Source: Okeania sp. SIO2B3 (GTDB lineage: Bacteria; Cyanobacteriota; Cyanobacteriia; Cyanobacteriales; Microcoleaceae). From it: a DNA stretch of 64,000 bases. The position numbers and the translations under genes are program-made. Positions 26,762-36,025 of the stretch are shown piece by piece (position 1 is the stretch's first letter; each line of letters starts with the position of its first letter). Below the pieces are notes generated by a model. It had not been told where the DNA came from. It did not search any database and saw only the letters and a program-made list of their open reading frames with translations. Location of the stretch: contig NZ_JAAHGH010000028.1 in assembly GCF_010672525.1 (NCBI RefSeq), positions 1 through 64,000 on the forward strand, written 5' to 3'.

Positions 26762-26881
26762 ATGAATGATTCTAATTTTAATAACGAATTACAATGGACG
26801 CCAGAAGCTCAGATTAAACTAAAAAACATTCCCTATTTTGTGCCATTTCCCGGCGGGGTGGCGCGACCCAATGCTGTTTGA
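26762..26881 (+). pseudogene. Truncated PCP_red duplicate
   Basis: Copies the first 27 codons of the gene upstream ([27 protein letters not shown]), then switches to an unrelated GC-rich tail (PFPGGVARPNAV) before TGA. The upstream ATTAATT-type DNA between the copies is repetitive, which may have mediated the duplication. Confidence 0.7.
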
Positions 26882-27009
26882 TAACACTATCCCTATCAAC
26901 ACAGTTGTGATGAGGAAAACAATTATTCTTTGAAGTCTAGAAAAAGGACTCATAAAGCCTTAGACTGGAGTGTTGCAGATAGTCAAGTTTGAGGTCTACA
27001 AAATCAACA

Positions 27010-27735
27010 GTGAGAAAAATTATAATTGCTGGGAACTGGAAAATGTACAAAACCCAGGCAGAAGCTAAAGAGTTTCTCCAGGGTTTAATGTCTCAACTCA
27101 CAGAAATCCCTGAAAAACGTGAAGTAGTTCTTTGCACTCCCTTTACTGCACTAGATTTTATGACAAAAAATTTGCATGGGAGTCGCATCAAGTTGGGTGC
27201 CCAAAATGTTCATTGGGAAGAGGAGGGAGCATATACAGGAGAAATTTCTGGCCCAATGCTGAAGGAAATTGGAGTTAGTTATGTAATTGTTGGCCACAGT
27301 GAGCGTCGTCAATATTTTGGTGAAACTGATGAAACAGTTAATTTGCGCTTAAAAGCTGCTCAGAGGAATGGTTTAACCCCTATTCTCTGTGTGGGAGAAT
27401 CTAAGGAGCAAAGAGCTGCTCATGAAACAGAATCACATATCTTTTCTCAGTTGGCCACAGATTTAATTGATGTGGATCAGGAAAATCTAGTAATTGCCTA
27501 TGAACCTATCTGGGCAATTGGTACTGGCGATACTTGTGAAGCTACAGAAGCTAACCGTGTTATTGGTTTAATTCGTAGTAAGTTAACTAATTCTAATGTC
27601 ACTATTCAATATGGTGGGTCTGTTAAACCTAATAATGTTGATGAAATTATGGCTCAACCAGAAATTGATGGTGCTTTAGTTGGGGGAGCAAGTTTAATGC
27701 CAGATAGTTTTTCTCGTCTGATTAACTATCAATAA
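27010..27735 (+). CDS. tpiA: Triosephosphate isomerase
   Basis: A 241-aa TIM barrel enzyme interconverting dihydroxyacetone phosphate and glyceraldehyde 3-phosphate in glycolysis and the Calvin cycle. It shows [10 protein letters not shown] (Asn/Lys substrate residues), [14 protein letters not shown] (catalytic His), [11 protein letters not shown] (catalytic Glu) and the phosphate-gripping [11 protein letters not shown] and [10 protein letters not shown] chose GTG 27010 ([11 protein letters not shown]) as the start because cyanobacterial homologues begin there; the in-frame TTG 26989 would add seven residues. folP follows about 800 bp downstream. Confidence 0.96.
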   Translation: MRKIIIAGNWKMYKTQAEAKEFLQGLMSQLTEIPEKREVVLCTPFTALDFMTKNLHGSRIKLGAQNVHWEEEGAYTGEISGPMLKEIGVSYVIVGHSERRQYFGETDETVNLRLKAAQRNGLTPILCVGESKEQRAAHETESHIFSQLATDLIDVDQENLVIAYEPIWAIGTGDTCEATEANRVIGLIRSKLTNSNVTIQYGGSVKPNNVDEIMAQPEIDGALVGGASLMPDSFSRLINYQ

Positions 27736-28074
27736 TTTCAGGATTGTTGATGATTAATTAGACTTCTTTGAGAAACTAAAAAAGGGAGGAAAAAAGAGTA
27801 TGTTGCAGCAAAATAGAAATATAAATTTACTAATTTCCTAAACAATTTGCACTATAACATAACTATAAATTGGTGGCAATAATTATGGAGAATCAAGCCT
27901 TACTATCATCTATAGATTTGGTTTAATTATTCGACCTAGTTTTTGCTCTACTAACAGTTATAGTTGAAATTTTTTTCTTCCCTTTTGCTTAAATTATCCT
28001 AAAATAAATTCTCATAAATTATCTAACTCTTACTGCATTAATCTTTTATTTTGCTGGTTTAATAGCCCACCTTC
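27736..28074. other. Intergenic region with a mini-ORF behind a strong Shine-Dalgarno
   Basis: GGGAGGAAAAAAGAGT precedes ATG 27800, which opens only 13 codons. A second frame at 27885-27992 (ENQALLSSIDLV, stop, LFDLVFALLTVIVEIFFFPF) could be a decayed small membrane protein. Both are weak. Confidence 0.25.
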
Positions 28075-28275
28075 AATAATGAATAATTAATAATTAAATT
28101 ATTCTGGTTTAAAGCCTCCCTTTTTAAGGAAAAAAAAGCGGTTGAGGGATGGCGAGGTCCCCTCGCCATATCCAATCAACCAAGAGAAGAAATAATATTT
28201 CCTTATCTTCAATTCCGTAACGGTTTTAACCAGAGGTAATTATCAATTATCCATTATCCATTATCCATTAATGAA
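28075..28275 (+). repeat. GTTTAAAG-core interspersed repeat, long form
   Basis: About 200 bp: ggtttaaagcctccc, a gcggttgagggatggcgagg block with a GGCGAGG/CCTCGCC hairpin, atatccaatcaaccaagag, ttccgtaacggttttaacc, then ATTATCC heptamers and attaatgaa. Confidence 0.7.
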
Positions 28276-28418
28276 CCCTCCTTTAAAACGGATAGGATTG
28301 ACTAATCATGAAAATTTCTCTTCTGTTGGTCGATTGGATATGGTGAGGAAAACTCGCCATCCCTTGACCGCTTTTATCCCCTTAAAAGATGAGGCTTTCA
28401 ATCACAATTTTTAGGTAA
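28276..28418 (-). repeat. GTTTAAAG-core repeat in opposite orientation
   Basis: Directly abuts the previous copy head to head. Read on the minus strand it has aagcggtcaagggatggcg, catatccaatcgacca, and the short-form end with caatcctatccgttttaaa. The two together could fold into a hairpin with arms well over 100 bases. Confidence 0.65.
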
Positions 28419-28530
28419 ATGAGAGTGGTGAAAATTGCTTGGGGTGATAAGACAGGAAGTGTCCGGTCGTTGACTATCTATAAGAAATTTTTCCTTCTCC
28501 CTTCTGTCTTCTTGAATAAGAATAATTGAA

Positions 28531-29391
28531 ATGCACAATTACTATCAAAATTTTGCTTGGGGAAAACGTACCTATATTATGGGTATTTTGAATGTAACGC
28601 CAGATAGTTTTAGTGATGGTGGTGATTTTAATACATTAGAAACATCTTTAAGACAAGCAAAAAAAATGGTAGAATCTGGTGCCGATATGATTGATATTGG
28701 CGGTCAATCTACTCGACCTGGGGCTGAAGTTGTCTCTCTGGATGAGGAAATTAATCGGGTTTTACCAATAATCAAGTTATTAAGAAATCAGCAAAATATT
28801 TGTGCTGAAATTCCAATTTCTGTTGATACAACTAGGGCAGTAGTTGCACAAAAAGCTGTGGAGGTTGGTGCTAATTTAATTAATGATATTTCTGGGGGGA
28901 CTTATGACTCAGATATGTTTTCCGTGGTGGCTGCTCTTAAAGTACCCATTGTATTAATGCATATTCGGGGTACGCCAAAAACAATGCAAAAATTGACAGA
29001 TTATCAAGATTTAATTGGGGAAATATATCAATTTTTAGAGAGTCGAATAGAGGCGGCTATAACCGCAGGAATTGAACGGAATAAAATTATTATTGACCCT
29101 GGTATTGGTTTTGCCAAAAACTACGAACAAAATTTAGAAATTATCCGCAATTTATCAAAATTTAGAAGTTTAAATTGTCCGATTTTAGTAGGGTTATCTC
29201 GTAAAAGTTTTATTGGTAAAATTTTAAATCAACCTGATGCTAAACAAAGAGTTTGGGGAACTGCTGCTGGTTGTGTGGCAGCGATCGCTGAATCTGTAGA
29301 TATTTTACGAGTTCACGATGTGAAAGAAATGTCTGAAGTTTGTCGAGTTGCTGATGTTATTTTTAGGAAGGAAGAAGAAGGGTTAAAATAA
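28531..29391 (+). CDS. folP: Dihydropteroate synthase
   Basis: A 286-aa TIM barrel enzyme that joins p-aminobenzoate to 6-hydroxymethyl-7,8-dihydropterin diphosphate in folate synthesis. It has MGILNVTPDSFSDGG, DIGGQSTRPGAE, INDISGGTYD, DPGIGFAKNYEQN and GLSRKSFIG; all five conserved segments are intact and length is normal. It follows tpiA on the same strand, an order seen in other cyanobacteria, but nearly 800 bp of repeats now separate them. Confidence 0.96.
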   Translation: MHNYYQNFAWGKRTYIMGILNVTPDSFSDGGDFNTLETSLRQAKKMVESGADMIDIGGQSTRPGAEVVSLDEEINRVLPIIKLLRNQQNICAEIPISVDTTRAVVAQKAVEVGANLINDISGGTYDSDMFSVVAALKVPIVLMHIRGTPKTMQKLTDYQDLIGEIYQFLESRIEAAITAGIERNKIIIDPGIGFAKNYEQNLEIIRNLSKFRSLNCPILVGLSRKSFIGKILNQPDAKQRVWGTAAGCVAAIAESVDILRVHDVKEMSEVCRVADVIFRKEEEGLK

Positions 29392-29468
29392 TTCAGGAGT
29401 CAGGAAGAATAAGAGTAGAAATTATTTTTTTATCTTGGGTTTATACCTCACCCTCTACATGGTGTTGA

Positions 29469-29669
29469 ATTGGTTGGGGTTTGAGTTCCCATCCATTTTT
29501 TCTTCCTTCTTCCTTCTTCCTTCTTCCTTCTTCTGCTTGGGGTTTGAGTTCCCATCCATTTTTTCTTCCTTCTTCCTTCTTCCTTCTTCTGCTTGGGGTT
29601 TGAGTTCCCATCCATTTTTTTCTTCCTTCTTCCTTCTTCCTTCTTCCTTCTTCCTTCTTCCTTCTTTAA
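29469..29669 (+). repeat. Triple repeat of a 30-bp block plus TTCCTTC heptamers
   Basis: Three copies of ttggggtttgagttcccat plus ccatttttt, each followed by an array of TTCCTTC units. The array ends 13 bases before the start codon of the ABC permease, so that gene's leader is almost pure pyrimidine. Confidence 0.75.
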
Positions 29670-29672
29670 CAA

Positions 29673-30698
29673 ATGTCTCGCTCTAAAGCCCTATATTCTT
29701 ATATATTAATACGTTTGCTATTAGCCCCACTTATGTTATGGACGATTAGCACATTAGTTTTCTTGTTATTAAGAGCAACACCGGGAGACCCCGTAGATGC
29801 TATTCTTGGACCAAAAGTATCAACTGCAACGAAAGAAGCTCTGCGAGTAGAACTTGGTTTAGATGGCTCACTACTAGAACAGTATCTTAATTATCTAGGA
29901 AAATTACTCAGTTTTGACCTTGGTACATCAATGACCACTCGCGGGGAGTCAGTCTGGCAAATTATTCAAAATTATTTTCCTGCCACTGTAGAATTAGCAG
30001 TATTTAGTATGGCGATCGCTCTAATTGTTGGTATTACTGTTGGTTCTATTGCTGCTTCTCACCCTGATACCAAGTTAGATATTGGTGGGCGTTTATTTGG
30101 AATTATTACTTATGCAGTTCCACCTTTCTGGGCTGGGATGATTTTACAATTAATTTTTGCAGTACAGTTAAAATGGTTTCCTTTAGGTACTCGTTTTCCT
30201 ATTACTGAAAACCCGCCTCCAACTATTACAGGTTTATACACAATTGATAGTATTTTTAGTGGTAATATAAATCATTTTTTCACCTCTATATATTATTTAG
30301 CTTTGCCGAGTTTAACATTAGGAATTTTGCTGAGTGGTATTTTTGAAAGAATAGTCAGAATTAATCTCAAACAAACATTAAAATCTGATTATGTAGAAGC
30401 TGCTAGAGCTAGAGGTATTCCTGAATTAAGAATATTATTTGCTCATGCTTTCAAAAATGCCATGATTCCAGTAATTACAATTTTAGGATTAACTTTTGCT
30501 GCTTTATTAGGAGGAGCAATATTAACCGAAGTAACTTTTTCTTGGCCTGGTTTAGCGAATAGATTATATGAGGCAATTAGTTCGCGAGATTATCCTACAG
30601 TACAGGGAATTGTTGTATTTTTTGCCGGAATTGTTGTGGTAGTTAGTATTTTTATTGATATTTTAAATGCTTATATCGATCCAAGAATTAGGTACTAA
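29673..30698 (+). CDS. Peptide-type ABC transporter permease (DppB/GsiC family)
   Basis: A 341-aa inner-membrane permease with the BPD_transp_1 fold: an N-terminal helix (LLLAPLMLWTISTLVFLLLR) followed by ATPGDPV, about five further helices, and the EAA loop EAARARGIPELRILFAHAFK that contacts the ATPase. The first residues and ATPGDP are typical of DppB-type subunits importing di- or oligopeptides, nickel or glutathione. The second permease, ATPase and binding protein are not in the window. The start ATG directly follows a pyrimidine heptamer array, so there is no Shine-Dalgarno. Confidence 0.9.
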   Translation: MSRSKALYSYILIRLLLAPLMLWTISTLVFLLLRATPGDPVDAILGPKVSTATKEALRVELGLDGSLLEQYLNYLGKLLSFDLGTSMTTRGESVWQIIQNYFPATVELAVFSMAIALIVGITVGSIAASHPDTKLDIGGRLFGIITYAVPPFWAGMILQLIFAVQLKWFPLGTRFPITENPPPTITGLYTIDSIFSGNINHFFTSIYYLALPSLTLGILLSGIFERIVRINLKQTLKSDYVEAARARGIPELRILFAHAFKNAMIPVITILGLTFAALLGGAILTEVTFSWPGLANRLYEAISSRDYPTVQGIVVFFAGIVVVVSIFIDILNAYIDPRIRY

Positions 30699-30700
30699 TC

Positions 30701-30740
30701 GAAAGTCAAAAGTCAAAAGTCAAAAGTCAAAAGTCAAAAA
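30701..30740 (+). repeat. AAAAGTC heptamer array
   Basis: Five tandem AAAGTCA units just after the permease stop codon. The same heptamer recurs at 50320-50420. Confidence 0.75.
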
Positions 30741-30932
30741 TTAAGATTTTATCAGCTCAAAACTTTGATGATACAGTAATTTCAGGTTTGATATAACTGA
30801 TAAAGTTTTAGTGGGACTTAAACAACTTCTCTATAAATACCCTAGTTAACGGTTATGTCAGTTAATTATTGAGGATGAATCAATAGAAATTCCTCCAATT
30901 AATGGAGGTGTATTGGTGTATTTTAATGATTT

Positions 30933-31778
30933 TTAGCAGGGTTTTTCTATCCCTTTCTTTATAGATTTTGAAGGTTTCAGTTGACGTTTTAGGGTTGAAG
31001 CTGCGCCGAGTGTACCAAGGAACAGAAGAGATAATGTTGAGGTGGATTCGGGTGTTGTAGCAACAACATAACCTTCAATAGTTCCTGGATCGCAATTATT
31101 ATTATTGCTATTCAATGTTAGAAAAGATAGTTGGCTAAGTTCCATAGTTAGAGAACATTGCAAAGGCGAACCTGCTGGTGGTCGCACCATTGTATCTTGA
31201 TAATCCAAATTTTGAAACTTCAAAATTGGTTCGCCAAAAAAAGTAAGAGTATAGAAGCCTAAACTATCTATCGTTCCATTATTAGGAAAATATTCTACAT
31301 CTTGATGAAAATCAAAAATACTTAAAATTGAATTAGTGACAATGCTAGCTTCTAAATCACTTTCCATGGCGGTTCTTGAATCTACAGTTTCGCTAAAATT
31401 ATAAGATCCTGAAGATTCCCAATTAGAAGAGCCTATAGTTCCTATAGAACTATATGTTCCTATATCGTTAATATTGTTAAATGTTCCGGTGAAGTCAATA
31501 TTAACAGACATATCTAAGTAGTCACCAGTCATATTGAGAGACCATCCAACTTCATTAAAATCTCCTGAAAAAGTTAATTTATCTTTGGAGATACCAAGTG
31601 CTTGAGTGAGCATAGCATGACTTCCAAGAGCAGTTGAGGCTAGCATCTCAAGATTTTTCTCGGCAGATGTAAGAGTAACTGATTTGGCAGATTCAATGCT
31701 TGTCAAGCTCAAAGTCACAAGAGTAGCAGTAACTAGAGCAAATTTATTACATTTTTTATTCAGAGAAAGAAAGCTCAT
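30933..31778 (-). CDS. PEP-CTERM sorted exported protein
   Basis: A 281-aa secreted protein. The N-terminal signal peptide (KCNKFALVTATLVTLSLTSI) is followed by a low-complexity Ser/Asn/Thr-rich body with beta-strand character. The C-terminus has TPESTSTLSLLFLGTLGAAS followed by a basic KRQLK tail, the PEP-CTERM tripartite signal recognised by exosortase, which suggests release or anchoring at the surface or in the extracellular matrix. The body matches no domain I know. Monocistronic, convergent with the ABC permease. Confidence 0.8.
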   Translation of the reverse strand: MSFLSLNKKCNKFALVTATLVTLSLTSIESAKSVTLTSAEKNLEMLASTALGSHAMLTQALGISKDKLTFSGDFNEVGWSLNMTGDYLDMSVNIDFTGTFNNINDIGTYSSIGTIGSSNWESSGSYNFSETVDSRTAMESDLEASIVTNSILSIFDFHQDVEYFPNNGTIDSLGFYTLTFFGEPILKFQNLDYQDTMVRPPAGSPLQCSLTMELSQLSFLTLNSNNNNCDPGTIEGYVVATTPESTSTLSLLFLGTLGAASTLKRQLKPSKSIKKGIEKPC

Positions 31779-32018
31779 AAATTAACCAGTATCTAATTGA
31801 TATAACAATATTACACTTCTCACAAGATTTAGATTGCTCATTTTTCTGTTCACTTTTCTGTTCACTTTTCTATTTTCTGTTCACTTTTCTGTTCACTTTT
31901 CTATTCCCGATGTAAAATTGCCACTATTTCTGTGGCCTGAGTCATCTAAAATTAAACTAAATCCTCTAGTTATTCTTAATTTTATAGCAATAAGTAATTA
32001 TCATATTTTTATAATAAT

Positions 32019-32108
32019 CAGGACTTACGCAAAGGCACTATGTATAGGGTCTATAACTATTGTCCAATAGTTTTTATCACTATATATAGCGTATCTGCGT
32101 AAGTCCTA
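32019..32108 (+). mobile_element. MITE-1 copy 2
   Basis: A 90-bp element with ends AGGACTTACGC and GCGTAAGTCCT and central AACTATTGTCCAATAGTT. The 5-bp target duplication is ATAAT (32014-32018, 32109-32113). Confidence 0.82.
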
Positions 32109-32159
32109 ATAATGTAAAATCTTAACTTCCTTCTTCCTTCTTCCCTCTTCCTTCTTCAC

Positions 32160-33044
32160 TTAAAATATTAACCCCGTAATCATACCAGCCAATAATATAA
32201 AACCAATCCAAACATTTTGTCTAAATATCTGACCGTAGGGTTTTAAAACTTCTTCTTGCCGTAATTTTCCATATTGAATAAACCAGAAAACTGTAGCAAT
32301 ACCAAGAGCTATCCAAAAGCCAAAATGTAGCTCCATTTCTATTCCTAATACTCCCAATAAAACGGCAGTCAAAAAGAAAAATATAGCTACAGCATTAGCT
32401 GCATATTCACCAAAAAATAGAGCGCTCGAATTAACCCCTAAAAGTCGGTCATCTTCCCGATCGCTCATTGCATAAACCGTATCAAAACCCAAAGTCCAAA
32501 CAATAGTAGCGCCCCACAATATCCAGGTAGCAGTGTCCAACTCAGCTACTGCAGCACTCCAACTAATTAATACGGCAAAACCCCAAGCAATAGATAATAC
32601 TAACTGAGGTACTGGAAAAAATCGCTTGGCCAGGGGATAACAAATAATCACCGGAATTGCTGCTACGGATAGCCAAAAACTGAGTCGGTTGAGATAAAGT
32701 GCTATAACTCCAGCACAGGCAAAAGCAATAATGGCAATGACAATACCCGTTTGAATAGTCAAAGCACGGGACGCCAGGGGGCGATCGCGAGTTCTCTCCA
32801 CTTCTGGGTCAATATCCCGGTCCCACAAATCGTTAATTACACAACCTGCTGCACTGGTGGCCAGAGTCCCGACAATAATTACTCCAACTAATGGTAAGGG
32901 TGGCATTGCATGAGTAGCCAAAAATATAGCCCATAGGGCAGGAATCATTAAAATGAAGCGTCCGGCAGGTTTATCCCATCTCAGAAGCTTGATTACTTTG
33001 ATCAAAGTTGATTCTGATTGAGGAGGTTGATAAGATTGGGTCAT
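32160..33044 (-). CDS. ubiA: 4-hydroxybenzoate polyprenyltransferase
   Basis: A 294-aa integral membrane prenyltransferase of the UbiA superfamily. The two Asp-rich Mg-diphosphate sites are NDLWDRDIDPEVERTRDRPL and YAMSDREDDRLLG, and there are about eight or nine hydrophobic segments. In cyanobacteria it attaches the solanesyl tail to 4-hydroxybenzoate in plastoquinone synthesis. It is divergent from the exopolyphosphatase gene, an arrangement I recall from other cyanobacteria. GATAACT-type heptamers sit just upstream of the ATG. Confidence 0.94.
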   Translation of the reverse strand: MTQSYQPPQSESTLIKVIKLLRWDKPAGRFILMIPALWAIFLATHAMPPLPLVGVIIVGTLATSAAGCVINDLWDRDIDPEVERTRDRPLASRALTIQTGIVIAIIAFACAGVIALYLNRLSFWLSVAAIPVIICYPLAKRFFPVPQLVLSIAWGFAVLISWSAAVAELDTATWILWGATIVWTLGFDTVYAMSDREDDRLLGVNSSALFFGEYAANAVAIFFFLTAVLLGVLGIEMELHFGFWIALGIATVFWFIQYGKLRQEEVLKPYGQIFRQNVWIGFILLAGMITGLIF

Positions 33045-33313
33045 TTCAGTTATCAGTTATCAATTATCAGTTATTGTTATTAGTTAGCCTCCATCGGAGG
33101 AACTTTCCTACGCAAATGCTACGCAAACATTAATAATACCTCTAGTTTTAGCCAGAAGTTTGAAATACTGAAGTTTATTCTTTCATTACCTTAAATAATG
33201 GTATTTTGTCAAGGGTTAAAGGCCAGATTACTGATTTTCAATCATAATGACACAGATGATATTTTTTAATCTAAAATTTAGGCAACTTGTAAATTTAAAC
33301 ACATTTATAAAAT

Positions 33314-34948
33314 ATGGTTACATCTGTTCCTTTAGTAAAAATACCCTCGATCTCGGACAACCGAGAACAGATATTGGCAGCAATAGATATGGGTACTAAC
33401 TCTCTACATTTAGTAGTAGTGAAAATAGACCCCACTTTACCTGCTTTTACAATTATTGACCGAGACAAAGAAACAGTAAGACTGGGAGACTGTGAAACAA
33501 ATGGTAATTTGAAAGCAGAAGTCATGGATAGAGCGATCGCTACCTTAGACCGCTTCCAAAAAATTGCTAAAAGTGCCAATGCCGAGCAAATTATTACTGT
33601 CGCTACCAGTGCTGTACGAGAAGCACCCAATGGCACAACATTTCTGAATAAAATTGCTGATGAGTTAGACCTGTATGTTAACTTAATTTCTGGTCAAGAA
33701 GAAGCGCGCCGAATTTATCTAGGAGTGCTTTCCGCAATGGAATTTAACAACAAACCCCATGTCATTATTGATATTGGTGGGGGTTCCACAGAGTTAATAT
33801 TAGGTGACGGTAATGCAGCGCGGACTTTAAGCAGTACAAAGGTAGGTGCAGTACGTTTGACCAAAGAATTTGTCACTACTGACCCCATTAGCAAAATAGA
33901 ATTTGCCTATCTGCGAGCTTACATTAGGGGTTTATTGGAACGTCCGACAGAGGAGTTATTAGCTAATATCCAGAAAGGTGAAAGACCAAAGTTAGTGGGT
34001 ACTTCTGGCACCATTGAAGCATTGGCGACTATTCATGCTTATGAAAAATTCGGGAATGCACCGACTTCCCTAGCAGGTTATCAGTTTAGTTTAGCTGAGT
34101 TGGAAGGGTTAGTTAATAAGTTGAAAAAAATGTCAGTTTCCGATCGGGAAGATATACCGGGAATGTCACAAAGGCGATCGGAAATTATTTTGGCAGGTGC
34201 TTTAGTATTACAAGAGGCAATGAGTTTATTGGGAATGGAGTCAATAACTGTTTGCGAACGTAGTTTGCGGGAGGGAGTAATAGTTGACTGGATGTTGAAT
34301 CATAGTTTGATATACGACCGCCTCCGTTTCCAAAGTTCCATTCGTCAGCGTAATACTCTAAAAATTGCTCAAAAATACCAAGTAAATTTGGAATGTAGCG
34401 AGCGGGTTGCTTCTTGGGCGTTACATTTATTTGACCAAACTCAAGGAGTGCTACATGAGTGGGGGAATGATGAACGAGAGTTATTATGGGCAGCCGGAAT
34501 TTTGCATAACTGTGGTTTATATGTGAGTCATGCATCCCACCATAAACATTCTTATTATTTAATTAGGAATGGAGAATTATTGGGTTATAGCGAAATTGAG
34601 ATTGAAGTAATTGCTAATTTGGCTCGCTATCACCGCAAAAGTTTACCGAAGAAAAAGCACGAAAATTATCAAAATTTACCCAAAAAATATCAACAGATGG
34701 TATCTCAGTTGAGTGCCTTGTTGAGGTTGGCGATCGCTTTAGACCGACGACAAAAGGGAGCGATCGCTAATGTCAAATGTCAGTTAAATCAAAATAAACA
34801 GGAATTTTATATGTGGTTACAACCAGCTCACCCTGAAGATGACTGTGCTTTGGAGTTATGGAATTTAGACTATAAGAAGGAGGCGTTTGAAGAAGAATTT
34901 GCTTTGAAGTTGATAGCAAAGTTGGAACCTATGATGGCATCTGTATAG
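33314..34948 (+). CDS. ppx: Ppx/GppA exopolyphosphatase
   Basis: A 544-aa member of the ASKHA fold family. It has AAIDMGTNSLHLVVVKI (phosphate 1), VATSAVREAPNG, VIDIGGGSTELIL (phosphate 2) and LVGTSGTIEAL, followed by a C-terminal HD-like helical domain (about 330-540) with HNCGLYVSHASHHKHSYYLI. It hydrolyses polyphosphate from the ends and/or pppGpp. Length and domain order are normal. The N-terminal dozen residues are not conserved; ATG 33314 fits the position of homologues. Confidence 0.94.
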   Translation: MVTSVPLVKIPSISDNREQILAAIDMGTNSLHLVVVKIDPTLPAFTIIDRDKETVRLGDCETNGNLKAEVMDRAIATLDRFQKIAKSANAEQIITVATSAVREAPNGTTFLNKIADELDLYVNLISGQEEARRIYLGVLSAMEFNNKPHVIIDIGGGSTELILGDGNAARTLSSTKVGAVRLTKEFVTTDPISKIEFAYLRAYIRGLLERPTEELLANIQKGERPKLVGTSGTIEALATIHAYEKFGNAPTSLAGYQFSLAELEGLVNKLKKMSVSDREDIPGMSQRRSEIILAGALVLQEAMSLLGMESITVCERSLREGVIVDWMLNHSLIYDRLRFQSSIRQRNTLKIAQKYQVNLECSERVASWALHLFDQTQGVLHEWGNDERELLWAAGILHNCGLYVSHASHHKHSYYLIRNGELLGYSEIEIEVIANLARYHRKSLPKKKHENYQNLPKKYQQMVSQLSALLRLAIALDRRQKGAIANVKCQLNQNKQEFYMWLQPAHPEDDCALELWNLDYKKEAFEEEFALKLIAKLEPMMASV

Positions 34949-35064
34949 TTTTAGGTAAGCTTGATATAGCAATGAGCGCTGGTATATTTACAAATTACAG
35001 GAGGGGCAAAATAGCTAAAAGTCTTATATTATCTGTTTTTTTATTCCCCTCCTGGGAGGGGTTA

Positions 35065-35107
35065 GGGGTGGGTTGCCTGTTGCCTGTTGCCTGTTGCCTG
35101 TTGCCTG
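35065..35107 (+). repeat. TTGCCTG heptamer array
   Basis: Tandem TTGCCTG units following a CCCCTCC/GGAGGGG hairpin; the reverse complement of the CAGGCAA array at 22603. Confidence 0.7.
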
Positions 35108-35247
35108 CGCACAGCGCTATATTTTTGATAGTAGAGGCGTTTGGTCGAATGTCTCTATGAAGAAGGAAGAAGGAAGAAGCAATAAGGAAGAATATTATGA
35201 AAAGAAAGAATAATTTTTTTGATAATTAGCACGCCAGTTATTTTGTT

Positions 35248-35338
35248 TAGGACTTACGCAGATACGCTATATATAGTACTCATAACTATTGTCCAATAGT
35301 TACTGGACTCTATACACAGTGTCTTTGCGTAAGTCCTG
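35248..35338 (-). mobile_element. MITE-1 copy 3
   Basis: A 91-bp element, inverted relative to the copy at 32019 and clearly homologous over its whole length. The target duplication is TTGTT (35243-35247, 35339-35343). Confidence 0.82.
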
Positions 35339-35348
35339 TTGTTAATTA

Positions 35349-35631
35349 GGGTTTGCTGATTAAATATCAAAGCACTGACAGATATTGGCTTCAGCCTTTT
35401 TTGGTCTAAAAAAGTGCGCCTGTTTTCGGTCTAAAAAGCTCATGCATGCTAGTATTTTGGGATGATTATGGCAGAAAAATCACTCTTACAATTTTTACGA
35501 CTATCTCCTCTATAATTTCCATTTATCCTGTATCCTGTCTTCCCCTCCCCTCCTGGGAGGGGCTCGCGGGTAGGTTGTCTCCTTGTCTCCTGTCTCCTAC
35601 CCCTAACACTCATACTTTATTCAGCAAGCCC
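35349..35631 (-). mobile_element. MITE-3 copy 1
   Basis: A 283-bp element with ends GGGTTTGCTGA and TCAGCAAGCCC. The 6-bp target duplication is TAATTA (35343-35348, 35632-35637). It lies next to MITE-1; their flanking duplications touch. Opposite in orientation to the copies at 60893 and 61349. Confidence 0.82.
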
Positions 35632-35645
35632 TAATTATTCTGATG

Positions 35646-35860
35646 TTTACCGAAAAATTGGGTTTAAAGCCTCGCCCTTGTAGGGAGACTTTTTATTTTA
35701 GCATGCAAGCGAATTGAATATATGCTACAGTGTTATTAGTTGCCGGAGGGCACGCCTCCTCCGGAGGAGCTACGAATTGCGGAAACTCGTGCGCTGACCT
35801 GGAGGGAAGCGTAACCCACCCCCATCCCCTCCCGGGAGGGGAGCAAGAGGGGTGGGTGCA
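35646..35860 (+). repeat. Interspersed repeat family 6, copy B
   Basis: Homologous to 23643-23863, with the same CCCCTCCCGGGAGGGG end and gaattgcggaaact block. Together with the two MITEs before it, nearly all of 35243-35860 is repeat DNA. Confidence 0.65.
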
Positions 35861-36025
35861 GCACCCTGTGTTAGCGACAGCTCTGCGCAAGCATTGCATA
35901 AACCCGCCGAGGAGCTACGGTTCAGTAGGAACCCCCGCGCCTAAAGGCACGGGGAGGATGTCAATTCGGGTTTGCTTATGGCAGTCTTATGGGTGAGGAT
36001 AGGAGTCAACCCACCCCCAGAAAAA

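Noticed and set aside
29435-29686. Open frames on both strands across the TTCCTTC arrays
   Set aside because: Low-complexity translation of pyrimidine heptamers and a thrice-repeated 30-bp block.
31834-32070. 78-codon frame starting MLIFLFTFLFTFLF
   Set aside because: Translation of a ctgttcacttttc tandem repeat running into MITE-1.
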